From the IMG/VR virus record IMGVR_UViG_3300042505_001542, positions 1 to 25,027 of that record: a stretch of DNA of 25,027 nucleotides. One strand, written 5' to 3'. The notes under the pieces were generated by a model that was given only the letters and a program-made list of their open reading frames with translations, was not told the origin of the DNA and made no database searches. This DNA comes from a virus. Shown piece by piece: positions 20,051 through 25,027 of this stretch (within the stretch, counting starts at the first letter, position 1; each line of letters begins with the position of its first letter). Both the position numbers and the translations under genes were made by a program.

Positions 20051-20370
20051 GCCAACTTGTAAAGTATTAGAGCCACCACAACCAGAATAATGATCATAGT
20101 GGTCTTTGATTCAGCGGGTAGCGGTAGCTCCACAATGGGTCCTGTTTCAATCTGAATATCGTTCTTATTCAATCTGATAAGACTTTGTGCATTGCCACGC
20201 CCTTGACCTGACTGTGGCTGGGCAATGCGCGGAAAGTAGTTGCTTGGGTATGGGCTTTGTCCACAAGGCCATGAGCCGGATTCTACCCAACCGACCGATG
20301 ATTCGACCAATCTTCGGTGGGTGCATCCGCCCCCTACTGTTGTAATTGTCTGAAATCTAAATCGTGCCAT
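20047..20370 (-). CDS. Tail-anchored 107-residue protein
   Basis: It starts MARFRFQTITTVGGGCTHRR, with a Gly/Pro/Gln-rich middle (YFPRIAQPQSGQGRGNAQSL) and a C-terminal membrane helix (about 90-106, TMIIILVVVALILYKLA). Two cysteines. It overlaps the lysozyme start by four bases. Likely a virion membrane protein; no family recognised. Confidence 0.6.
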   Translation of the reverse strand: MARFRFQTITTVGGGCTHRRLVESSVGWVESGSWPCGQSPYPSNYFPRIAQPQSGQGRGNAQSLIRLNKNDIQIETGPIVELPLPAESKTTMIIILVVVALILYKLA

Positions 20371-20405
20371 CTCTTATGTTTTTCGGATTATGCTTTGGGC
20401 TGTTA

Positions 20406-20483
20406 TCATGGCCTTAATACTTTAATGGTGATAAGCAGAGCCGCAATAATGGCCCACCTTACCATGCAGGTGTTGTCTTTCAT
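20406..20483 (-). CDS. 25-residue membrane peptide
   Basis: MKDNTCMVRWAIIAALLITI, then KVLRP. The ATG overlaps the TGA of the preceding mini-gene (ATGA). One short hydrophobic helix. Its coupling supports translation, but at this size chance cannot be excluded. Confidence 0.35.
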   Translation of the reverse strand: MKDNTCMVRWAIIAALLITIKVLRP

Positions 20484-20581
20484 CTGTCTGAGATAATTGA
20501 TACCAGGACCATAGCGCTCACTATTACAAAGAATAGTGTGAGGCTATCTTCCCACTGTTTTTTTTGGCAATTTTCGCACAT
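20480..20581 (-). CDS. 33-residue CxxC membrane peptide
   Basis: MCENCQKKQWEDSLTLFFVI continues as a membrane helix and ends SDR. CENC at 2-5 could bind metal or form a disulfide. It starts three bases before the stop of the upstream frame at 20584 and is coupled to the next mini-gene. With it, the 210 bases between 20370 and 20584 are almost fully coding. Confidence 0.4.
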   Translation of the reverse strand: MCENCQKKQWEDSLTLFFVIVSAMVLVSIISDR

Positions 20582-20583
20582 GG

Positions 20584-20748
20584 CTATCTATTTAATAGGT
20601 CGGCAATAATGGCTTGGTCAGCATTCGGTTCGTCTGCCAGTGCCATGTATGTGGCTGTGCTATCACGCACCAGCTCATCTACACTATATGCACCGGCAGA
20701 CTGATCCGAAAGTGGTACGCTTACGCTGCTACATCTGCCTCTGCGCTT
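20584..20748 (-). CDS. Acidic C-terminal extension reached by -1 shift on A9
   Basis: After residue 49 of the 20894 gene a -1 slip would continue with KRRGRCSSVSVPLSDQSAGA and on to a stop at 20584, 54 residues in all, acidic and low in rare features (SVDELVRDSTATYMALADEP). The frame has no good start of its own (only a TTG at 20778) and the stretch would otherwise be a 137-base gap in a gapless array. The fused product would have 103 residues. Confidence 0.5.
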   Translation of the reverse strand, partial: KRRGRCSSVSVPLSDQSAGAYSVDELVRDSTATYMALADEPNADQAIIADLLNR

Positions 20749-20894
20749 TTTTTTTCGTAGAGGTCGTAGCCTAGCCAAGCAGCAAGGGCCAAACCAACGT
20801 ACAAAGCATAGGTGTACTTCTTGGCGTAAACCAAGTAGGCACCTACAGCAGCGAGTGCAAACGGAGCCATACTCTTCAATTGGGCAGTTTCCAT
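20721..20894 (-). CDS. 57-residue membrane protein with slippery end
   Basis: METAQLKSMAPFALAAVGAY starts a protein with two hydrophobic stretches (about 10-23 and 28-43, split by KK) and a charged end (YEKKSAEADVAA). The size and Ala-rich helix recall small membrane-embedded coat proteins. The A9 tract at 20747-20755 lies under codons GAA AAA AAA. It could be made in two lengths, 57 and 103 residues. 35 bases separate it from the stop of the upstream gene. Confidence 0.6.
   Translation of the reverse strand: METAQLKSMAPFALAAVGAYLVYAKKYTYALYVGLALAAWLGYDLYEKKSAEADVAA
20747..20755 (-). other. A9 slippery tract
   Basis: GAA AAA AAA AGC on the minus strand contains A-AAA-AAA in the zero frame. 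It is the same context (GAA, run of A, GC) and the same shift direction as at 19599-19608. Confidence 0.6.
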
Positions 20895-20929
20895 TTTTAC
20901 TGTTGTTTAGGGTTAATAAATCGGGTTAA

Positions 20930-21223
20930 TTATCCTCTAAGCACCACGCTATAAGACGTAGAAGCTATATTAAAACTGTTGTCTTGACCTGCAGAAGAAC
21001 GCGCATCTGCAGAGCTTACCGGTGTGCGGCTGCCAATGGTGTTGATCGTTGCGGGTGTGCTCCTGTCTGTAATGGTGTTTACTCCATCGCGTATTTCGTC
21101 AGCAAGGTCGATTATAGGTCGCCCGCTATTGGTAGTGGTCGGCTTCACAATGCTGCGAAAAAAGTAGTAATAGATCAGAAGAGCTGCGCCCACAAGTAGG
21201 GCAATTTTGGTGGTGTTGTTCAT
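20930..21223 (-). CDS. N-anchored 97-residue membrane protein
   Basis: MNNTTKIALLVGAALLIYYY gives an N-terminal membrane helix (about 6-23) with FFR behind it, then a polar Ser/Thr/Asp-rich region without cysteines. The K-x-A-x2-VGAALL start resembles the next two genes upstream (21226-21699 and 21699-22052), so they may be old paralogs. Likely exposes its soluble part on one face of a virion or cell membrane. Confidence 0.6.
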   Translation of the reverse strand: MNNTTKIALLVGAALLIYYYFFRSIVKPTTTNSGRPIIDLADEIRDGVNTITDRSTPATINTIGSRTPVSSADARSSAGQDNSFNIASTSYSVVLRG

Positions 21224-21225
21224 GG

Positions 21226-21699
21226 TTAGAATTGAAAGTTTATTCCTTTGTTTGCAATGATCTCGTTAACTTCTGCATAGCCATCTTGGCCTATCCAGCT
21301 TTCGTGTATAAAACTCTGGCCAAGGCCAAGCGGGCCAGAAGGCACGCCAAATATTCGTAGGTTACGGGTGCCGTATGCGTTCACCAATGCGGCAAGGTCG
21401 GCTGCTGTGCTCATTTGTTCAATGATGCTATAGACCGTGCTCCAGCGGGTGCCGCTGTAGTTCATCGCTTCGTGCAGGCTGTCGGCATACATCAAATAGC
21501 GCTCTGGCGGATAACTTAACTGCGAAGTTTGAACCGGCAGCTCGTTATCTTCATTTACTGCCGTTTCGCCCGGACCGGTGAATGCTTCTGTAATGCTGCT
21601 GCCCCAACTTCCTAGCTTATCCATGATAAGCCAAACGCCAAGCAGCACCAATAAGGCGGCACCAACGTAAAAAGCTACTTTTTTCTGGTTCTCGTCCAT
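21226..21699 (-). CDS. N-anchored 157-residue membrane protein
   Basis: MDENQKKVAFYVGAALLVLL starts a membrane helix (about 8-28), then a helical soluble domain (about 60-150: YPPERYLMYADSLHEAMNYS; VYSIIEQMSTAADLAALVNA; NLRIFGVPSG). DLAALVNAYGTRN followed by an FG motif recalls small helical modules of phage structural proteins. One-base overlap with the gene upstream. Function unknown. Confidence 0.6.
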   Translation of the reverse strand: MDENQKKVAFYVGAALLVLLGVWLIMDKLGSWGSSITEAFTGPGETAVNEDNELPVQTSQLSYPPERYLMYADSLHEAMNYSGTRWSTVYSIIEQMSTAADLAALVNAYGTRNLRIFGVPSGPLGLGQSFIHESWIGQDGYAEVNEIIANKGINFQF

Positions 21700-22052
21700 T
21701 ATGCGCGTTTGATTCTGCCAGCGTGGTCAGGGTTGCTGGCCGGTGCTTTCAGGTTGGTAATGATGAAATGCGCTCCAGCCTTATTCACAATGTCAAGCAC
21801 CTGCGCATTGCCCTTTGGTGTTTCCGAGTTGTCGTGGTCAATCACTATGCTGTCGCCCACCTTTAGGCCATGGCCATCGTTTGGCATCTGCAGCCCTAAT
21901 CGGGCATCATTGTACCTGGTAGGCAGCCAGCGGCTGTCTCCAATGTTCACAAACGGTTTCCACTGGCTGCGCCAGAAATAATAGCCCACTATAGCGGTAA
22001 GCAGAAGCGCTCCAATGCCAATGGCATATTTTTGTGTGGTTGTCAGTGTCAT
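21699..22052 (-). CDS. N-anchored 117-residue membrane protein with beta domain
   Basis: MTLTTTQKYAIGIGALLLTA opens a membrane helix (about 9-26) with WRSQWK after it. The rest looks like a small beta barrel (GDSIVIDHDNSETPKGNAQV; AHFIITNLKAPASN). It overlaps both neighbours. Same plan as 16813-17196. Candidate virion membrane protein. Confidence 0.6.
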   Translation of the reverse strand: MTLTTTQKYAIGIGALLLTAIVGYYFWRSQWKPFVNIGDSRWLPTRYNDARLGLQMPNDGHGLKVGDSIVIDHDNSETPKGNAQVLDIVNKAGAHFIITNLKAPASNPDHAGRIKRA

Positions 22053-22498
22053 TTTTTGAATATAAAGTAGCCGATTCCTAGTAGAACGATAACCAATATG
22101 CCTACGGTCATTTTTGACATGCCTAGGATAGTCGTTTGCGAATCGTCCGATTCTCCGTAATTCGGTTCCTCGTAAGTTTCTCCTGGTCCGGTTTCGGTAG
22201 GTGGGGCAGGTGGTAGATTAACACTGCCACCAACTCTCGATATGCTGGCATTTTCCAGTCTTAGGGTTTTTAGTACCGGAATGCCCATAGACGGAAGCGT
22301 TACCGTAACTTTTTGAAGTCCGTCCTCGTTAGAGTTGGAACGTATCGGCAGAGGAATGTCGTTTAATATCCAGCCCGAAGTAATCCCGGACAACTTAATA
22401 AAGCCAGGTGCTTTAATTATGTTTCTCAGAGGGTCATTGACCCACATTGTAAGAACAGAGCCTTCTTTCTGGTAAATAAGTACGGGTGTCTGTGTCAT
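22049..22498 (-). CDS. Tail-anchored 149-residue beta protein
   Basis: It has a beta-rich soluble domain (MTQTPVLIYQKEGSVLTMWV; GLQKVTVTLPSMGIPVLKTL), a Pro/Glu/Gly linker (PPAPPTETGPGETYEEPNYG), and a C-terminal membrane helix (about 131-147) ending FKK. Domain, linker, anchor is the order expected for a peripheral virion protein held on an inner membrane. Confidence 0.65.
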   Translation of the reverse strand: MTQTPVLIYQKEGSVLTMWVNDPLRNIIKAPGFIKLSGITSGWILNDIPLPIRSNSNEDGLQKVTVTLPSMGIPVLKTLRLENASISRVGGSVNLPPAPPTETGPGETYEEPNYGESDDSQTTILGMSKMTVGILVIVLLGIGYFIFKK

Positions 22499-22749
22499 TT
22501 AAGTGCGTATTTGTAGATGAGAAAACCGACCACCAGCACCACGGCCAGCGTCAATAGGTCGTTTTTTGGCTCCACTGGTTTGTTCTGCACGCTCAATTGT
22601 CGGCCACTTCCACCAGTGCCACTGGCACGGCCAAACACTCGATCATAGCAGGCGGCTTTGCGCTCTGCGCTTGCTCCGTGCGGCCAGCCTGTCAGCTCTG
22701 CCCACCAGAGGCACCTTTCCAATCTTGCTTGTGGTCCAAATAATGCCAT
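22495..22749 (-). CDS. Tail-anchored 84-residue protein
   Basis: MALFGPQARLERCLWWAELT then a CYDRVFGR segment and a polar linker. The C-terminal membrane helix (about 65-80, LLTLAVVLVVGFLIYKY) ends ALK. Two cysteines (13, 34) flank a helical hairpin-like domain. Coupled to the next gene by four bases. Confidence 0.6.
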   Translation of the reverse strand: MALFGPQARLERCLWWAELTGWPHGASAERKAACYDRVFGRASGTGGSGRQLSVQNKPVEPKNDLLTLAVVLVVGFLIYKYALK

Positions 22750-22754
22750 GTTTT

Positions 22755-23183
22755 CTATTTCAAGTTTATGGTTACAACTGCAGTAAGTAGCACAACGGCC
22801 ACTGCTAGCAGAATCAAATTCCTTTTTGTGTTATCTGATGTCGTGAATAAGGTTATCTCTGTATCTGTAGGCCCTGAAAATGGGTCGGTAACGGGTTCGG
22901 GTGTAGGTTCTTGGTAAGGTCCTTGCTGCCATGCTCGGTTCCAATCGGCCTCTGATGCCGGTGAAGGGTTGCCAAAGGTGTTGGCCGCTGCATCGCGGTC
23001 TGCCCACTGGTAAACTTTATCGCCTGCCCATCTGATGCCGAGCACATCTTCAATAATGTTGAAGCGCACCACGTAACGCTGGCCGCGCGGACCTTGCGCA
23101 ACGGTGGGGCCATAGGCATCCTGTCTGTAGATGCCATGGCCAGTGCTGTAGGTGTTCGGGTAACTTCCTGCCTGCCAGCTCAT
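22755..23183 (-). CDS. Tail-anchored 142-residue protein
   Basis: MSWQAGSYPNTYSTGHGIYR begins a Gly/Tyr/Trp-rich soluble region, a central RYVVRFNIIEDVLGIRWAGD segment, a Pro-rich linker and a C-terminal membrane helix (about 122-139) ending INLK. Aromatic content is high. A candidate virion protein with the same plan as its neighbours. Confidence 0.6.
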   Translation of the reverse strand: MSWQAGSYPNTYSTGHGIYRQDAYGPTVAQGPRGQRYVVRFNIIEDVLGIRWAGDKVYQWADRDAAANTFGNPSPASEADWNRAWQQGPYQEPTPEPVTDPFSGPTDTEITLFTTSDNTKRNLILLAVAVVLLTAVVTINLK

Positions 23184-23482
23184 CTTACGTTGCGGTAAAT
23201 GTTGAAAACGAAGAGCACAATGGCCGCAATGATCAGCGGATTGATCAACGGCTTGAACCAGTCATCTATCAGCACATGGTCTGGCAAATGTTCGGTTATC
23301 AAATTGCCGCCACACGTAGGTATTCTGGTTCCGTTTCCAAGCTCAATAAAGCCCGGCCTCAAAGCACCACAACCACCAGGCACATTGGCATCCTCAGCAT
23401 TATCGTACAGATAATAGCCTGCTGCCAGATTAGCGTCTGCATCCACCCGCTGGCCTAGCATATTGTAAACGATGCCGCTCAT
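23180..23482 (-). CDS. Tail-anchored 100-residue protein
   Basis: MSGIVYNMLGQRVDADANLA is followed by GGCGALRPGFIEL and RIPTCGG, whose two cysteines may bond, and then a C-terminal membrane helix (about 80-95, INPLIIAAIVLFVFNIY) ending RNVR. Overlaps its neighbours by four bases on each side. Confidence 0.6.
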   Translation of the reverse strand: MSGIVYNMLGQRVDADANLAAGYYLYDNAEDANVPGGCGALRPGFIELGNGTRIPTCGGNLITEHLPDHVLIDDWFKPLINPLIIAAIVLFVFNIYRNVR

Positions 23483-23739
23483 TTTCTAGTAAATAGATAA
23501 ACGACAAAGACCACCACTGCTGCTGCAAGCAGATAGCCTGTCGTGGTGTAGCCGGTTGTTTCGTTGTACTTCTTGCCCGGTATGCAGCGAATGCTGTTAA
23601 GGTTGCTGCTCGGTGGTATGAAACTGGCCACCAGCCCACCAATAACCGGAAAGCTGGCCACTCCTTGCTGAAAGGCTCCTATCCAGGCGTTATCTTCGTC
23701 TGGCGTTGCCCATGTTTCGCCACAAGGTAGCTGGCTCAT
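23479..23739 (-). CDS. Tail-anchored 86-residue protein
   Basis: MSQLPCGETWATPDEDNAWI, a moderately hydrophobic stretch (VASFPVIGGLVASFIPP, about 27-43) that could be a fusion-peptide-like or second membrane segment, and a C-terminal membrane helix (about 68-83) ending FTRK. Two cysteines. Coupled on both sides. Confidence 0.6.
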   Translation of the reverse strand: MSQLPCGETWATPDEDNAWIGAFQQGVASFPVIGGLVASFIPPSSNLNSIRCIPGKKYNETTGYTTTGYLLAAAVVVFVVYLFTRK

Positions 23740-23939
23740 TTTTTGGCAGTAGTGGCAAACACGGCAAAAAGCGCAATGGCAATGGCCAATATCAAGTAGA
23801 TATAAACCACTGGCATTACCTTGCTTTCGGCAGTGTAAACCGGGTTATTGTAAACGGTTTCCGAAGCATTCACGCCCTTGCCTGCTGTTCCCAAAATGCC
23901 GGAGAACATGCCTACAATGGTATTTATTGCCTCATTCAC
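23736..23939 (-). CDS. Tail-anchored 67-residue protein, GTG start
   Basis: It starts at a GTG at 23939 (reads MNEAINTIVGMFSGILGTAG); no in-frame ATG serves it. The frame is the same as that of the gene upstream, which ends in TAA 25 bases before, so read-through would fuse them. C-terminal membrane helix (about 45-62) ending TAKK. The amphipathic N-terminus plus anchor suits a small membrane-bound coat component. Confidence 0.55.
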   Translation of the reverse strand: MNEAINTIVGMFSGILGTAGKGVNASETVYNNPVYTAESKVMPVVYIYLILAIAIALFAVFATTAKK

Positions 23940-23963
23940 GATGTCAAAGAACGTGCGGCACTG

Positions 23964-24509
23964 TTACTTGCGCATGGCAATCACAATGGCCACTATCACT
24001 ACTAGCACGGCTGCGCCAACGGCCAGCCACTGTGCGTTTATTCCTGTTGTTGGTCCGTCCTTGTCTCCTGCAGGCGGTGGTGTGGTGGTGCTGCCACCGT
24101 TTCCGGTGTTGCCAATGGTCGTATTGATGCCACCGAAGATGGAATCAATGATGCCGCCCCAATCCATTTCAGAGTACCAAGACTGGTCCGATCCTTGGCC
24201 GTCCGTGGTTCGCAATTGTGGTGGCGCTGGTCGTCCAGTAATGGCCTCATCGAAACCTGCAGGCAACACGCCATACTTGTATTTCACGTTGCGGATAAGG
24301 CCAAGCGCCTGTGCCTTAATTTGGCCACCGGCATTGTAGGCTCTCACAAGCTCAGAAACCATTTGCTGTGCGGTGCTGTCGCTTTGCGTCAGGCCCCACG
24401 TTTGCATTTGGTTAGAAACGCCCTCGGTGTTGTTCTCAACCACGATGGTAAATAGGTGCAATGGGCTGTTAAGATCTCTCCTTAATGCCGCTTTTTCAGA
24501 TGCTGTCAT
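23964..24509 (-). CDS. Tail-anchored 181-residue protein
   Basis: First gene after the capsid candidate's terminator. The helical N-terminal domain (about 1-110: MTASEKAALRRDLNSPLHLF; VSELVRAYNAGGQIKAQALG) is followed by a Gly/Thr/Pro linker (GNGGSTTTPPPAGDKDGPTT) and a C-terminal membrane helix (about 161-178) ending AMRK. It likely links a membrane to the shell. No promoter box was clear between it and the terminator, so it may depend on read-through. Confidence 0.6.
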   Translation of the reverse strand: MTASEKAALRRDLNSPLHLFTIVVENNTEGVSNQMQTWGLTQSDSTAQQMVSELVRAYNAGGQIKAQALGLIRNVKYKYGVLPAGFDEAITGRPAPPQLRTTDGQGSDQSWYSEMDWGGIIDSIFGGINTTIGNTGNGGSTTTPPPAGDKDGPTTGINAQWLAVGAAVLVVIVAIVIAMRK

Positions 24510-24532
24510 TTTCTATGGTGTTGGGTTAACAA

Positions 24533-24571
24533 AAAAGGCCAGATGCCAGCATTGCGGCAGTCTGGCCTTTT
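24533..24571 (-). terminator. Terminator after the candidate capsid gene
   Basis: Arms AAAAGGCCAGA (24533-24543) and TCTGGCCTTTT (24561-24571) pair perfectly. The loop contains an extra TGCC/GGCA stem. On the minus strand a T6 run follows. It is 25 bases past the stop at 24597. Partial read-through would set a high ratio of capsid candidate to the downstream membrane proteins. Confidence 0.88.
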
Positions 24572-24596
24572 AGGTTCAACCTCAGACGGTTATTGT

Positions 24597-25027
24597 TTAC
24601 TGCTTTACAGCGGCAGGATTCACGGTGAACTGCGTGATGGTTCCACCAGCGGCACATGTGATGAAAAGCGCATTTCCAGAATCAAGCACAATGCCTTGGC
24701 CAGAGAAGTCCAGCGTAAGCAGCAATGAGTTCTGCTGCGTGTTTCGCTTCGATGCCTGAATGATGTTCTGCAGCGGTCGCTTGCTGAATGTTCCACCCAA
24801 GTTCACTGAACCGTAGTCAATTGCTTGGCTGAACTGTGATGCGGCACCGACTTCGTAGTTAACCTCACCGATTACCATACCTTTACGCAACATGGCGTTA
24901 AGCACGGCATTCGTGAATGGTGTTCCAGAATCGTAGGAAGTGACGCTGTAAGCGCCCAATGCGGCCACGGCACCTTCCGGGTCGCCAATTTTGATGATCT
25001 CAGCAGCACCAGTGGCGGCAGTGTGAG
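24597..25027 (-). CDS. Candidate major capsid/virion protein, C-terminal part
   Basis: This continues the protein that starts at 290. It contributes residues from about 55 onward here (bases 24901-25027 repeat 1-127). GMVIGEVNYEVGAASQFSQA, NSLLLTLDFSGQGIVLDSGN and GGTITQFTVNPAAVKQ are alternating hydrophobic beta-like strands. No TM or catalytic motif. A GTG at 24966-24968 is not the start. The strong terminator 25 bases after the stop supports a separate, abundant message. Confidence 0.6.
   Translation of the reverse strand, partial: HTAATGAAEIIKIGDPEGAVAALGAYSVTSYDSGTPFTNAVLNAMLRKGMVIGEVNYEVGAASQFSQAIDYGSVNLGGTFSKRPLQNIIQASKRNTQQNSLLLTLDFSGQGIVLDSGNALFITCAAGGTITQFTVNPAAVKQ
24901..25027. 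repeat. Terminal direct repeat (circular closure), copy 2
   Basis: Identical to bases 1-127. Remove one copy to obtain the 24,900-bp circle. Confidence 0.93.

Noticed and set aside
20584-20778. Independent gene in the -1 frame starting at TTG 20778
   Set aside because: The start lies inside the 57-residue membrane gene and the first residues are a shadow of it; the sequence becomes protein-like only after the A9 tract.
1-25027. tRNA genes, CRISPR arrays, insertion sequences
   Set aside because: No cloverleaf, spaced repeat array, transposase or terminal inverted repeats seen in the gaps.

Overview
The window is a complete circular replicon. Bases 1-127 are repeated exactly at 24901-25027, which closes a circle of 24,900 bp; a 127-base overlap is what a k=127 de Bruijn assembly leaves. 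The content is viral: a GH24 endolysin, a phage holin, an Rz-like spanin pair, a small P-loop ATPase of the FtsK/HerA (A32/Zot-like) type, a VirE-type helicase, Cro/CI-like regulators, and about 25 very small membrane proteins in one long, tightly overlapping gene array. I see no terminase large subunit, portal, tail tape measure, baseplate or integrase. I infer a tailless, probably membrane-containing virus (or its episomal prophage) of a Bacteroidota host. The host guess rests on promoter-like TAnnTTTG/TTG elements, a repressor of the style common in Bacteroidota prophages, and LPD29-like polyvalent-protein segments. The virus family is not one I recognise.

Layout: nearly everything is on the minus strand, so transcription runs toward lower coordinates. 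A divergent control region lies at 10024-10128, with a Cro-like gene leftward and a tandem-HTH repressor rightward. Leftward from it, 10023-7105 is an early block of small zinc-binding and unknown proteins plus the helicase. It ends in a large hairpin and a terminator. The gap 6734-7048 holds operator-like palindromes, a promoter, inverted iterons and half of a bipartite repeat. From 6733 to 471 run unknown proteins, the ATPase, two glycosyltransferases, the spanins, a zinc ribbon and a lipoprotein, closed by a terminator. The candidate capsid gene (290 through the junction to 24597) is isolated between two strong terminators. From 24509 to 19022 there is a string of single-pass membrane proteins with the lysozyme. 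From 19015 to 16813 come an Ig-like candidate attachment protein, the holin and a membrane-anchored beta protein. From 16792 to 12793 come three polyvalent-type proteins, and from 12774 to 11558 another set of tiny membrane proteins including an LRAT-like protein. Plus-strand genes are only the repressor and one unknown gene (10887-11405).

Most notable: (i) two genes end in A9/A10 tracts preceded by GAA where a -1 shift would add a coherent C-terminal domain, in one case a membrane anchor for the lysozyme; (ii) six TTGCA-N4-TGCA palindromes that I found only at promoters and in gaps; (iii) a 38-bp direct repeat exactly 2,600 bp apart flanking the largest gene and encoding a shared C-terminal tag; (iv) a bipartite repeat flanking the replication/control module; and (v) the tail-anchored protein array itself.
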